Positions 17,240 through 26,399 of a DNA stretch of 64,000 bases are shown in pieces. The notes beneath the pieces were generated by a model that was not told the origin of the DNA, did not search any database, and was given only the letters and a program-made list of their open reading frames with translations. Each line of letters starts with the position of its first letter. Position 1 is the first letter of the stretch. Source of the stretch: Intestinibacter bartlettii (GTDB lineage: Bacteria; Bacillota; Clostridia; Peptostreptococcales; Peptostreptococcaceae); the NCBI RefSeq assembly GCF_018917435.1, contig NZ_JAHLOQ010000014.1, positions 1 to 64,000 on the forward strand. Direction: 5' to 3'. The position numbers and the translations under genes are program-made.

Positions 17240-17581
17240 ATGATTCAAATAGGAAAAATAAATTTAGATTGTGATTTTGAATATAGAATAATCCGAGAAG
17301 AGGATGATGATTTAGACATCTATGTAGATGTAAATTATAGATGTCTTGATATAGACCTTGGTGATAACAACTTTTTCAACTCTAGAATTCAATTCCCATT
17401 TGTAAGATCTATCTTACTTAGAATAAATAAAAATATGGAAACTATTACAGTTCATTTAATGAGAGATATCGATTTATTCTCAGCATTTGCAAATTTTGAA
17501 CTAGATTTATCTAATCAGATTCTTTGTATAAAAAATGAATATGAAAAGGTAATAATGTCTAAAATCATAATAGATAAATAA
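17240..17581 (+). CDS. Small hypothetical protein, 113 aa
   Basis: I do not recognise the family. The start is the ATG at 17240, 5 nt after GGAGG (17230-17234). The protein is acidic (EEDDDLDIYVDV near residue 20) and rich in alternating hydrophobic residues, consistent with a beta-rich fold; it has no signal peptide, membrane segment or Cys cluster. It stands alone: an upstream hairpin terminator and a weak GGGGCC/GGTCCC hairpin after the stop (17597-17614) flank it. Confidence 0.65.
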   Translation: MIQIGKINLDCDFEYRIIREEDDDLDIYVDVNYRCLDIDLGDNNFFNSRIQFPFVRSILLRINKNMETITVHLMRDIDLFSAFANFELDLSNQILCIKNEYEKVIMSKIIIDK

Positions 17582-17693
17582 TATGTAAAATAAAGTTGGG
17601 GCCTTGATAGGTCCCTTATAAATATCTATTATAATAGAATTTAAACTGATATTTTTCATATTATCTATGTTAATATGTTTATTTATTGTATAA

Positions 17694-17822
17694 TAAGTAT
17701 GTTGTTATAACAAATATCATACTTAATTTATACATTATTTTTTTTATATGAACAAATACGTGTGCCTATTTGTTATAATAAGTTTATTAATGATATATTT
17801 TTAGGGATTAGTTTTATCCCTA
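17694..17822 (+). promoter_or_regulatory. Cluster of inverted repeats upstream of the pyrophosphatase gene
   Basis: Three dyads occur in the 180 nt before ppaC. TAAGTATG (17694-17701) pairs with CATACTTA (17718-17725) around the palindrome TTGTTATAACAA (17702-17713). AACAAATA (17751-17758) pairs with TATTTGTT (17767-17774), next to a TATAAT at 17774-17779. TAGGGAT pairs with ATCCCTA near 17802-17822. The TATAAT is a plausible -10; the dyads may be operators or leader hairpins. Confidence 0.45.
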
Positions 17823-17878
17823 GTTAAAATAAGAATATATTCTAATATTTTTTTAGATAGTTGAAAGGAGTTATTTAT

Positions 17879-19474
17879 ATGAGTTTATTAGTTTTTGGAC
17901 ACAAAAGTCCAGATACAGATAGTATATGCTCTGCTATTTCATTAGCATACTTAAAAAACCAATTAGGAGTTGAAGCTACTCCTTATGCTTTAGGAGAAGT
18001 AAGAAAAGAAGCTCAATATGCTTTAGATTACTTTGGTGTTAAAGCTCCAGAAGTTCTTGAAGACGTTAAAATACAAGTTAAAGATTTAAGCTACGATAGA
18101 GTAAAATCTTTAAAACCTAGCGATTCAGTTTTAAACGCTTACAATACAATGATAGAAAAAGGAACTAAAACTTTACCAGTTGTTTCTGTTGATGGAAAAT
18201 TTGAAGGTATAATAACAATGGTAGAAATAGCTAAAAGCTTAATGTACCAACACTTCAGAAAAGTTAACATACCTCTAGAAAATGTATGTTACAACTTAAA
18301 AGGTGAAGTATTAGTAAAATGTGGAGACTCTTTCAGTGGTAGAGTAACTACTTTATCTTACGGAATAGAAGAAATCATGAATCTTTTAGGTGAAGGTGAC
18401 ATAGCTATAGTTGGTAATAGATACGATATAATCGAATATGCTATAGACACTAAAGTTGCATTATTAATATTAACAGGTAAAGCAACTCTTAATGATGAAT
18501 TAACTGCTTTAGCAAAAGCTAACGGTGTTACAGTTATATCTGTTGATTGTGATACATACACTGCATCAAACTTAATAAATCAATGTGCAGAAATAGAAGA
18601 TATCATAACTAGAGAAAACTTAGTTTTATTCAACGAAAATGATTATGTTGATGATGTAAAAGAAACTATGTTAAATACAAACTTCAGAGCTTATCCAGTT
18701 ATTGATAATGATGGACAATTCTTAGGATTAGTTTCTAGAAGACATTTATTAAACCCAACTAAAAAGAACGTAGTATTAGTTGACCACAATGAATTTGCTC
18801 AAAGTGCTGATGGTATAGAACAAGCAAATATAGTTGAAATAATTGACCACCACAAAATAGGAGGTATATCTACTGATTTACCAATATCAGTTAGAATTGC
18901 TCCAGTTGGATGTTGTTCTACTATAATATACTACTTATATAAAGAACATAAAGTAGAAGTTCCTAAACATATAGCTGGTTTATTATTATCTGCAATATTA
19001 TCAGATACATTAATATTCAAATCACCAACTACTACTGAATTAGACAAACAAGCAGTTTTAGAATTAGCTAAAATAGCTGGTGTTGATTATGAAGCTTATG
19101 GAATGGATATGTTCAAAGCTGGTACTTCTTTAGATGAATTCTCTATAGAAGAAATAGTAAACATGGACTTCAAAGAATTCAACATGAGTGGAAACAGAGT
19201 TGGTATAGGACAAGTTATGACTTTAGATATAGATTCTATATTAAACAAAAAAGATGACTATTTATCTTATATAAACGGTACTGATTATGATATGTTAGTA
19301 TTAGCTATAACTGATATAATTAAAGAAGGTTCTTACTTATTATACAAAGCTAATGATTCAGTAATATCTGAAGCATTCAATGTTAATGCAGATCAAGGTG
19401 TATTTGCTGAAGGCGTAGTTTCTAGAAAGAAACAATTAGTACCTAACTTAACTAATGCAATAAAAAATATGTAA
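17879..19474 (+). CDS. ppaC: Manganese-dependent inorganic pyrophosphatase with CBS and DRTGG domains
   Basis: Family II (DHH) pyrophosphatase that hydrolyses PPi to phosphate in the cytoplasm, pulling biosynthetic reactions forward. The 531-aa protein has the metal ligands in GHKSPDTDS (H8, D12, D14) and the DHH motif at 323-325, and a C-terminal DHHA2 domain ending in SRKKQLVPNL. Inserted between the catalytic halves are a CBS pair split by a DRTGG domain (about 65-295), the nucleotide-regulated form known from clostridia: AMP/ADP inhibit, ATP and diadenosine polyphosphates activate. The ATG at 17879 follows GAAAGGAG; the frame's earlier start has no site. Codon bias suggests high expression. 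Confidence 0.94.
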   Translation: MSLLVFGHKSPDTDSICSAISLAYLKNQLGVEATPYALGEVRKEAQYALDYFGVKAPEVLEDVKIQVKDLSYDRVKSLKPSDSVLNAYNTMIEKGTKTLPVVSVDGKFEGIITMVEIAKSLMYQHFRKVNIPLENVCYNLKGEVLVKCGDSFSGRVTTLSYGIEEIMNLLGEGDIAIVGNRYDIIEYAIDTKVALLILTGKATLNDELTALAKANGVTVISVDCDTYTASNLINQCAEIEDIITRENLVLFNENDYVDDVKETMLNTNFRAYPVIDNDGQFLGLVSRRHLLNPTKKNVVLVDHNEFAQSADGIEQANIVEIIDHHKIGGISTDLPISVRIAPVGCCSTIIYYLYKEHKVEVPKHIAGLLLSAILSDTLIFKSPTTTELDKQAVLELAKIAGVDYEAYGMDMFKAGTSLDEFSIEEIVNMDFKEFNMSGNRVGIGQVMTLDIDSILNKKDDYLSYINGTDYDMLVLAITDIIKEGSYLLYKANDSVISEAFNVNADQGVFAEGVVSRKKQLVPNLTNAIKNM

Positions 19475-19526
19475 TTTAAAATAAAATATTCTGTATCATA
19501 GAATATTTATTATAAAATTTTTAATA

Positions 19527-19571
19527 AAAAATCAGTATGGTCGTAAATGCGTTCCATACTGATTTTTTTAT
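19527..19571 (+). terminator. Terminator of ppaC
   Basis: AAAAATCAGTATGG (19527-19540) pairs perfectly with CCATACTGATTTTT (19554-19567), followed by more T. Confidence 0.88.
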
Positions 19572-19625
19572 TACGAAAAATATTTAGTTAAGATTAGACT
19601 GTTTTAACTAAATATTTTTAAGTTT

Positions 19626-20240
19626 TTACTCTATATCAATTTTATAATTTTTATTGTAATATATCTCATCATCCTCTGTAATTGCTCGATGAACTCTACA
19701 CGGATTTCCAAATGCAACTACATTTGCAGGTATATCCTTAGTTACTACACTTCCTGCTCCAATTATTGAATTATCACCTATAGTTACTCCTGGCATAACA
19801 ACACAATTTGCTCCAATCCATACTCCATTTCCAACTTTAACTGGCAAATTGTACTGTGCCCCTTTTTTTCTCAATTTCGGAGAAATTGGGTGCGTAGCTG
19901 AACATATAATTACATTCGGAGCTATCATAACATTATCTCCTATCGTAATCTTACCATCATCTACAAGCATTAAATTGTAATTTGAGTAAAAATGATTACC
20001 TATATGTACATTCTTGCCTCCCCAACTAGCATAAAAAGGTGTTTCTATGTAGCACTTATCTCCTATTTCTGCAAACATATTTTTTAACAGTTCTTGTTTT
20101 TCTTTTTGTTGACTTGGTTTCAAATTATTATAATCATGTACCTTATCTAAACATTTCAACTGTTCTTCTATTAATCTTTCATCTTCACAATAATAAAGTT
20201 TCTGATTTTGCATTCTATACTTTATTTCTTCTAAGTTCAT
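19626..20240 (-). CDS. maa: Maltose/galactoside-type O-acetyltransferase
   Basis: Acetyl-CoA-dependent sugar O-acetyltransferase of 204 aa. An N-terminal Mac-type helical domain (about 1-55) is followed by left-handed parallel beta-helix hexapeptide repeats (HIGNHF, ITIGDNV, VKVGNGVWIGANCVV, VTIGDNSIIGAGSVV, IPANVVAFGNP). The catalytic His is in ICSATHPIS (about 115). GGGGGG precedes the ATG at 20240. The natural acceptor is unclear in this family; detoxification of excess sugars is proposed for LacA/Maa. It stands alone. Confidence 0.9.
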   Translation of the reverse strand: MNLEEIKYRMQNQKLYYCEDERLIEEQLKCLDKVHDYNNLKPSQQKEKQELLKNMFAEIGDKCYIETPFYASWGGKNVHIGNHFYSNYNLMLVDDGKITIGDNVMIAPNVIICSATHPISPKLRKKGAQYNLPVKVGNGVWIGANCVVMPGVTIGDNSIIGAGSVVTKDIPANVVAFGNPCRVHRAITEDDEIYYNKNYKIDIE

Positions 20241-20307
20241 ATATATCCCCCCTGTTTTGACCCTTATAAATTTTTATTTGATTTATGTTGAATATATTAG
20301 TGGCAAA

Positions 20308-20352
20308 GCAAGAAAAGCTACTACGAATAAATTCGCAATAGCTTTTCTTATA
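20308..20352 (-). terminator. Terminator of ppiB
   Basis: AAGAAAAGCTA (20310-20320) pairs with TAGCTTTTCTT (20339-20349), with an inner CGAAT/ATTCG pair (20324-20328, 20331-20335). It is about 140 nt after the ppiB stop on the leftward strand. Confidence 0.55.
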
Positions 20353-20387
20353 TTTACAGTTTATATTTTGCCTTGTCACTCAGGTGT

Positions 20388-20417
20388 GTGTTTTGTGTTT
20401 TTGTGTTTTGTGTTTTT
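20388..20417. repeat. Perfect tandem repeat, 2 x 15 bp
   Basis: The 15-mer GTGTTTTGTGTTTTT is repeated exactly twice in non-coding DNA between ppiB and the acetyltransferase gene. It is probably a slippage product; no function is apparent. Confidence 0.8.
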
Positions 20418-20490
20418 AAGACTCTTTAAAATATTTTAAATGAAGTTATAAAAAATGTAAATAGTATTTTATTGTCAAAAATAATTATAA

Positions 20491-21015
20491 TTACATTTTT
20501 TCAACTTCTGGATATTCAACTCCAAAAGTCTCTACTGTCATAGATTTTATTCTTTGATCATCAAGTGGTTTATCCATTCTGTTTACTCTAACTGATGCTA
20601 TTTTATCAACAACATCTAATCCTTCTATCACTCTACCGAATGCAGCATATTCCCCATCTAAATGTGGAGCTCTTGCATGCATTATAAAGAATTGAGAACC
20701 AGCACTGTTTGGTTGCATAGTTCTAGCCATTGATAAAACACCTTTTTCATGTTTTAAATTATTTGTGAATCCATTGCTTGAGAATTCTCCAGCTATAGAA
20801 TATCCTGGTCCACCCATTCCGTTTCCATTAGGGCATCCACCTTGTATCATAAATCCTTTTATAACTCTGTGGAATATTATTCCGTCATAGTATCCGCTTT
20901 TTACTAAACTTATAAAGTTGTTTACTGTATTTGGAGCTATATGTGGGTATAACTCTGCTACCATTTTATCTCCGTTTTCCATTTCTATAGTAACTATAGG
21001 GTTTTTATTTTCCAT
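20491..21015 (-). CDS. ppiB: Cyclophilin-type peptidyl-prolyl cis-trans isomerase
   Basis: Catalyses proline cis-trans isomerisation during protein folding; cytoplasmic, since there is no signal peptide. The 174-aa protein contains the cyclophilin core: FHRVIKGFMIQGG with the catalytic Arg (about residue 49), GPGYSIAGEF, LSMARTMQPNSAGSQFFI and FGRVIEGLDVVDKI. AAAGGAAG precedes the ATG at 21015. Monocistronic. Confidence 0.95.
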   Translation of the reverse strand: MENKNPIVTIEMENGDKMVAELYPHIAPNTVNNFISLVKSGYYDGIIFHRVIKGFMIQGGCPNGNGMGGPGYSIAGEFSSNGFTNNLKHEKGVLSMARTMQPNSAGSQFFIMHARAPHLDGEYAAFGRVIEGLDVVDKIASVRVNRMDKPLDDQRIKSMTVETFGVEYPEVEKM

Positions 21016-21159
21016 GTTGATTTCTTCCTTTCAATTGTTAATTTTCATATTTTATTATATACCATTTTATTGAAAAATAAATCTTAAATTTATTGATTTA
21101 GTATTTATAATAAACATTCTTTTTTAATCTTATGTGAATTATAGTATTTCTTTTTTTAA

Positions 21160-21924
21160 TTAGCCATTTAACAAGTTCAAATCAAACTTTAATCCAACAT
21201 CTAATCCTTCTTTATACAATTTTGAACAAAACTCTGATGAAAAATTTAATATATCTTTGTTATCTATAGGAGTTTTTGGTGATATTATTATTACTTTATC
21301 ATTATCAATTTTTTGTGCAACTTTTTGAGGTAATTTAAAATTATACCTTGTGGATATTATTAGTATCTTATCCACATTATTTTCAATTAGCGGATCTATA
21401 TATGTATTTCGTGTCATTCCGCCATCTAAATTAAATCCATCAAATTTTCCTTTTTGTATATATTCTTTTACTTCTTGAATTGAAAATAGCTCTCCTCCTT
21501 GGTGATACGGTAATGCACAACTATATTTGATATACTTAACTCTATTTTCATGGTCAAATTTTGATATATCTACAATTATCTCTTTACCAGTTTTATTTTT
21601 AACCTGAAGGTAATTAATATAAAAACTCGAATTTTCTCGAATTTTGTTGTTTTTTAGTTCGTATAATTTTTTTATATCTTCACTGTTATCAATAATATTA
21701 TCAACAGATTTAAAACGTTTTCCACCCTTATTTTGTTCAGTTATCCACACTTTTTTCATTTTATCCACATTTCCTGTGCATAAGTAATAACCATTGATTG
21801 CTCCTATAGATATACATGCATATGCATCATACTTTTTTATTCCCCTATTATATAGTGATTCCAATACTCCAGCTTGAAATGCACCTTTTGCCCCTCCACC
21901 TGGAAGGCATACTCCTAATGTCAT
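21160..21924 (-). CDS. Patatin-like phospholipase family protein
   Basis: Predicted acyl hydrolase of 254 aa with a Ser-Asp dyad. The oxyanion-hole glycine run is PGGGAKGAFQAG (about 8-19), the nucleophile Ser lies in ACISIGAING, and the Asp in LDGGMTRN. The nucleophile elbow is CxSxG rather than the usual GxSxG. The start is the ATG at 21924 preceded by GGGGGAG; the longer frame to 22005 runs into the terminator stem and is rejected. It lacks a signal peptide, so it acts inside the cell; lipid substrate unknown. It is downstream of pcrA but separated from it by a terminator. Confidence 0.82.
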   Translation of the reverse strand: MTLGVCLPGGGAKGAFQAGVLESLYNRGIKKYDAYACISIGAINGYYLCTGNVDKMKKVWITEQNKGGKRFKSVDNIIDNSEDIKKLYELKNNKIRENSSFYINYLQVKNKTGKEIIVDISKFDHENRVKYIKYSCALPYHQGGELFSIQEVKEYIQKGKFDGFNLDGGMTRNTYIDPLIENNVDKILIISTRYNFKLPQKVAQKIDNDKVIIISPKTPIDNKDILNFSSEFCSKLYKEGLDVGLKFDLNLLNG

Positions 21925-21967
21925 TTCTACTCCCCCTTTTTCAATTATAAAATCAAATATACCTAAT

Positions 21968-22015
21968 AAAATAAATTTAAGGGATGATAAATTTATCTCC
22001 ATCATCCCTTAAATT
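21968..22015 (-). terminator. Terminator of pcrA
   Basis: Perfect 14-bp arms AATTTAAGGGATGA (21974-21987) and complement (22002-22015), leftward T-rich tail TTTATTTTATT, 1 nt after the pcrA stop codon. Confidence 0.9.
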
Positions 22016-22016
22016 A

Positions 22017-24260
22017 TTATTCTTTAACTAAATCTATTGTTGTATATTCTTTGTTTATTGTCTTTATTCCTTGATTATCAAATGCAATTGTCACATCTGG
22101 TCCTTTTAAAGATACTACCGTACCTGTTCCAAATTTCGGATGGTGAACTTTACTTCCTAATTTTATATTATCAATATCTGATACATCAGTTTTTTCTTTT
22201 ATAGTTGCATTTGCTTTTTTAGCCATTTCAGCTTTATTAACTGTGCTCATATATTTTTTAGTGTATTTATCAAGCATGTTATAACTTGCTTTTGAATATG
22301 GAATTTCTTTCTGAACTCTATTAAGTCTTTCTATACAATCATCTGGCAATTCTTCAATAAATCTAGATGCAACAGAATGATTAGTTCTTCCGTATAGAGT
22401 TCTCTTTCCAGTCATAGTCATAAATAACTCTTCTTTTGCCCTAGTTATACCAACATAACAAAGTCTTCTCTCTTCTTCAATTTGAGTATCTTGCATAGAT
22501 GCAATTGCCCTTGCTATAGGGAATAGTTTTTCTTCCATTCCAGTTAAAAATACAACAGGGAATTCTAGCCCTTTCGCTGAATGTATAGTCATTAATGAAA
22601 CTCTATCAGCATGTTCTTCCTCTTCATTTGGCTCAGATGTTAATGCTACATTTGTTAAGAAAGATTCTAGACTTACATCTTCATTTTTGCTTTCAAATTC
22701 CATGGCAACAGATATAAATTCTTTTAAGTTTTCTATTCTATCTTGTGATTCTTCACTTTTGTCTTTTTCTAATTCATCTAGATATCCTGTTATATCCATA
22801 ACCTTTTCTATCATTTTACTTGCTGGATATATTTCTTTTAAACTTCTAAAAGTAGACATCATATCTACAAATTCATTTATACTAGCTTTTGCTTTTCTTG
22901 ATATATCTGAATTTCCATCGATATCTATTAATACTGAATATAAACTTTCTTCTTTTAAACTAGCTCTATCTTCTATTTTTTCTATAGTTCTAAGCCCTAT
23001 TCCCCTTCTAGGAACGTTTATAATTCTTTTTAGTGATATATCATCTTGTGGATTTTGGATAACTCTTAAATAAGCTACCATATCCTTTATTTCTTTTCTT
23101 TCATAGAACTTTGTTCCGCCATAAATATTATATGGAATTTGACTTCTGTTTAGAGCATCTTCAACTGGTCTTGCCTGAGCATTTGCTCTATATAAAACAG
23201 CAAAATCTCTGTATTGTCTTGCCCCAGATCTAACCATAGCCGAAATTGTATTAGCAACAAATTCTGCTTCATCAACTTCAGTTTCAGCAAGTTGAATTTT
23301 TATTAATTCTCCTTCTTTCTTTTCACTCCAAAGTCTCTTTCTTTTTCTCTCTATATTGTTTTTAATTAAGTAGTTTGCTGCATCAAGTATAATTTGAGTA
23401 GATCTGTAGTTTTGTTCTAGTTTTATTACATGAACATCATCATAATCCCTTTCAAATTCAAGTATATTCCTTATATCAGCACCTCTCCATCCGTATATAC
23501 TTTGGTCATCGTCTCCAACTACACAGATATTTTGGTGTCCTTGTGCAAGTAATCTGACAAGCTCATATTGTGCTCTACTTGTATCTTGATACTCATCCAC
23601 CATTATATATCTAAATCTATTTCTATAGAAATCTAAAACGTCCTCATGTTCTCTAAAAAGTTCTACTGTTTTTGAGATTAAGTCGTCAAAGTCAAGTGCA
23701 CTATTTCTTTTTAGACGGTCTTGATATAGTGCATATACATCCGCAATTCTTGATTTTGCGAAATCCCCTTGATATTTTTCTTTAAATTGCTTTGGATTTA
23801 TAAGCTTATCTTTAGCATTTGAGATAACACTTATTATATATTTAGGGTCCATAGCTTTTTCGCTGTAATTTAACTCTCTTAAACAGTCTTTTACAAGTGT
23901 AACTTGGTCTGCACTATCATATATAACGAAACTTCTGTTGTATCCTATTTTATTTATAGATTTTCTAAGTATTCTAACGCAACAAGAGTGGAAAGTTGTA
24001 ATCCACATTGCACTCGTATCTTCATCTTTTAGTGTTTCGTCTACCCTTTCCCTCATTTCGTTAGCTGCTTTATTTGTAAAAGTTATAGCTAAAATATTTT
24101 CAGCTTTTACCTTTTTTTCTTGCATTAAATATCCTATTCTAGTAGTTAAAACTCTAGTTTTCCCTGAACCTGCTCCAGCAAGGATTAATATTGGTCCTTC
24201 TGTTTGTTCAACGGCTTCCCTCTGTGCAGGATTCAGCATTTCAATTGTTTCTAAAATCAT
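22017..24260 (-). CDS. pcrA: ATP-dependent DNA helicase PcrA (UvrD/Rep family)
   Basis: Superfamily 1A 3'-5' helicase for repair, plasmid replication and clearing transcription-replication conflicts. The 747-aa protein shows every SF1 motif in order: LAGAGSGKTRVL (motif I, about 28-39), AITFTNKAA, VDEYQDTS (motif II), GDDDQSIYGWRGA (III), LEQNYRS (IV), TIHSAKGLEFPVVF (V) and YVGITRAKEEL (VI). The C-terminal 50 residues (GSKVHHPKFGTGTVVS) are the Tudor-like RNA polymerase contact domain. GGAGG precedes the ATG at 24260. In many Firmicutes pcrA is followed by ligA; here it is not. Confidence 0.96.
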   Translation of the reverse strand: MILETIEMLNPAQREAVEQTEGPILILAGAGSGKTRVLTTRIGYLMQEKKVKAENILAITFTNKAANEMRERVDETLKDEDTSAMWITTFHSCCVRILRKSINKIGYNRSFVIYDSADQVTLVKDCLRELNYSEKAMDPKYIISVISNAKDKLINPKQFKEKYQGDFAKSRIADVYALYQDRLKRNSALDFDDLISKTVELFREHEDVLDFYRNRFRYIMVDEYQDTSRAQYELVRLLAQGHQNICVVGDDDQSIYGWRGADIRNILEFERDYDDVHVIKLEQNYRSTQIILDAANYLIKNNIERKRKRLWSEKKEGELIKIQLAETEVDEAEFVANTISAMVRSGARQYRDFAVLYRANAQARPVEDALNRSQIPYNIYGGTKFYERKEIKDMVAYLRVIQNPQDDISLKRIINVPRRGIGLRTIEKIEDRASLKEESLYSVLIDIDGNSDISRKAKASINEFVDMMSTFRSLKEIYPASKMIEKVMDITGYLDELEKDKSEESQDRIENLKEFISVAMEFESKNEDVSLESFLTNVALTSEPNEEEEHADRVSLMTIHSAKGLEFPVVFLTGMEEKLFPIARAIASMQDTQIEEERRLCYVGITRAKEELFMTMTGKRTLYGRTNHSVASRFIEELPDDCIERLNRVQKEIPYSKASYNMLDKYTKKYMSTVNKAEMAKKANATIKEKTDVSDIDNIKLGSKVHHPKFGTGTVVSLKGPDVTIAFDNQGIKTINKEYTTIDLVKE

Positions 24261-24369
24261 TATTTGCCTCCGTTTCTAATAAATCTATTATTTAGAGTAT
24301 AGACATATTTTAGACCATCTAATAAATAAATGAAAGATATTTAGTCTAAAAAATTTAACTTATAATGAA

Positions 24370-24395
24370 AAAGTAGGAGCTATGCTCCTACCCTT
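24370..24395 (-). terminator. Terminator of the GntR-ABC operon
   Basis: Perfect 8-bp stem GTAGGAGC (24373-24380) / GCTCCTAC (24384-24391); read leftward it is followed by TTTTTC. It lies about 110 nt after the permease stop codon. Confidence 0.75.
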
Positions 24396-24499
24396 TTGAT
24401 TCGAAATACATTAATATGATAAATCTAATAACAATTAGTAATTATTATCGGATTTTATATCTTTTTATAATTTCATATATATTTAAATTAAATCACTTT

Positions 24500-25327
24500 T
24501 TATTCTAAATTAAGTTTTTTCTCTAATAAAGTTGTTGTTCCAAAGAATAATGCTACTGCAATTACAATATTCAATATTAACATTCCAATTTCATAGCTTC
24601 CAACAGATAATATTGTTCCAAAAAGCTTATCTACATTAAAAAATAATATATCTAAATTCTCAATCGCTTCAATTCTTGAACTAGTCATAAAATCATTAAA
24701 AATACCTCCGATAGCAGACTGTATTATAATTAATACAATTATAGCTGCTAAACCTGATAATACTTTATGTTTTGATAGCTTTGGTAGATGGCATATTGTT
24801 ATTGCTAAATATATTGTTAATATAAATACTGAATAATCAACTATATAACTTAAAATATAAAATAAAATTCCACCTGCATTTCTTGAAAGAATAGATCCCA
24901 TATTTTTCAAACCATAACCAATATCTATAACATCACTCATTTTATATCCAACCATAACTGAAACTAAAGCTATGCAAATCATTCCAACAATTGATGTTAA
25001 AATAATAAATAATAATGATGTTAAGAATTTAGATAATACTAAAGATTTTTGACTTACTGGTAGCGTAAACATCAAATATCCTTCATCTTCTAAAAGCCCC
25101 TTATTAAATCTTTGAACTATAAGAAGTATAGTTAATACAATTGCGGCTATAAAAAATGCTAATCCTGCAAATATACCTACTACATATAGTACTGAAAAAT
25201 TATGTTCATAGTTATCAAAATTTATAAATAATGATGCTATAAGTGAAAATATCAATCCCATTATATAAAATGGAAAAAATATTCTCCCACAAGATTTAAT
25301 TTCATATTTCATTAATTTTCCTAACAT
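24500..25327 (-). CDS. ABC transporter permease (six membrane segments)
   Basis: Membrane subunit of 275 aa with six hydrophobic segments (about 15-37, 51-75, 98-125, 150-172, 185-205, 240-262). It has no extracellular solute-binding motif. The gene overlaps the ATPase gene by 7 nt and is last in a GntR-ATPase-permease operon. Such YtrA-type systems usually export or respond to cell-wall-active compounds, or are involved in acetoin use in Bacillus; the substrate here is unknown. AGGGAGG upstream of the ATG at 25327 lies inside the ATPase gene. Confidence 0.85.
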   Translation of the reverse strand: MLGKLMKYEIKSCGRIFFPFYIMGLIFSLIASLFINFDNYEHNFSVLYVVGIFAGLAFFIAAIVLTILLIVQRFNKGLLEDEGYLMFTLPVSQKSLVLSKFLTSLLFIILTSIVGMICIALVSVMVGYKMSDVIDIGYGLKNMGSILSRNAGGILFYILSYIVDYSVFILTIYLAITICHLPKLSKHKVLSGLAAIIVLIIIQSAIGGIFNDFMTSSRIEAIENLDILFFNVDKLFGTILSVGSYEIGMLILNIVIAVALFFGTTTLLEKKLNLE

Positions 25328-26019
25328 CTAAATTCCTCCCTAAATAAAGCATCTATAGATTTTTGTTTTTCTGCCCTAATTTCATCTACATTACCCTGCA
25401 GAGCAATTTCTCCATATGCTAAAAATATAACTTCATCACATATATTTTCTATTTCACTTATTAAATGCGTTGCAATCAGTAAAGTTGAATTTTCATCGAA
25501 GTTTTTAAGTATTGTATCTAATATAAAACTTCTTGCAGCTGGGTCAACTCCTCCGATTGGTTCATCTAATATATATAAATCTGCTTTTCTAGCCATAACT
25601 AATATTAATTGAACTTTTTCTTTTGTCCCTTTTGATAGAGTTTTTAATCTTCTGTTTTCGTCTATTTCTAAGGTTCTTAACATTTGAAGGGCTTTAATCT
25701 CATCAAAGTCTTCATAAAAATCTTTAAAGAAATCAATTATATCTTTAACCTTCATCCAGTCATTAAGGTAAGTTCTTTCTGGCAAGTACGAAACTATTTT
25801 TTTAGTTTCTATACCTGGTTTCATTCCATTTATAAGTACTTCCCCCTCAGTTGTAGTGAGTAAACCATTCATTATCTTTATCATAGTTGTCTTTCCGCTT
25901 CCATTTGGTCCTAAGAGTCCAACTATTTTTCCTTTAGGAATATTTAAATTGATTCCTTTTAATGCATCTATGCTACCGTATTTTTTATAAACATTTTTAA
26001 ACTTCACTATATTATTCAT
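25321..26019 (-). CDS. ABC transporter ATP-binding protein
   Basis: Cytoplasmic ATPase subunit of 232 aa. Walker A is GPNGSGKTT (about 36-44), Walker B is LYILDEPIGG, the signature is the divergent LSKGTKEKV instead of LSGGQ, and the switch His lies in IATHLI. The LSKGT variant is frequent in ABC-2-type exporters. The gene overlaps the GntR gene by 8 nt upstream and the permease gene by 7 nt downstream, so translation is coupled. Together with the permease it probably forms a homodimer-based exporter. Confidence 0.9.
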   Translation of the reverse strand: MNNIVKFKNVYKKYGSIDALKGINLNIPKGKIVGLLGPNGSGKTTMIKIMNGLLTTTEGEVLINGMKPGIETKKIVSYLPERTYLNDWMKVKDIIDFFKDFYEDFDEIKALQMLRTLEIDENRRLKTLSKGTKEKVQLILVMARKADLYILDEPIGGVDPAARSFILDTILKNFDENSTLLIATHLISEIENICDEVIFLAYGEIALQGNVDEIRAEKQKSIDALFREEFRC

Positions 26020-26386
26020 TATTATCCTCCCTCAAGATTTCTTCCACTAAACTTAGAATTTCATCATTTGTATATCCTAAATTAATTAAAGTATCCAATG
26101 TTTTTTTTACATTTTCTTTAACTAGATTTTTTCTTTCCTTTTCTATTAACTCCTTATTATCTGTTACAAATCTTCCACTAGTTCTTTTTGAATATACAAA
26201 CCCTTCCCTCTCTAGCTCAGCTAATGCCTTTTGCATTGTATTTGGATTTACCATAGCCTCTGCTGCTAAAGTTCTAACAGAATCTAGTTTAGAGTCTAAT
26301 TCAATTTCCCCTGAAATTATCTTCATTTTTAATTGTTCTACAAGTTGTATATAAACAGGTTTATTATTATCAATTTGCCATTCCAT
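26012..26386 (-). CDS. GntR-family regulator, YtrA subfamily
   Basis: A 124-aa repressor with an N-terminal winged helix-turn-helix (PVYIQLVEQLKMKIISGE to RTLAAEAMVNPNTMQKALAEL, about 10-65) and only a short helical C-terminal dimerisation tail, typical of YtrA. It is the first gene of the operon it probably controls; AAGGAGGTG is 7 nt before the ATG. A long perfect palindrome overlaps its own promoter (26400-26431), supporting autoregulation. The inducer is unknown; in relatives it is often a lantibiotic or cell-wall stress. Confidence 0.9.
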   Translation of the reverse strand: MEWQIDNNKPVYIQLVEQLKMKIISGEIELDSKLDSVRTLAAEAMVNPNTMQKALAELEREGFVYSKRTSGRFVTDNKELIEKERKNLVKENVKKTLDTLINLGYTNDEILSLVEEILREDNNE

Positions 26387-26399
26387 ATTAACACCTCCT

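Noticed and set aside
20388..20417. Tandem repeat as part of a CRISPR array
   Set aside because: Only two abutting copies without spacers, palindromy or cas genes.
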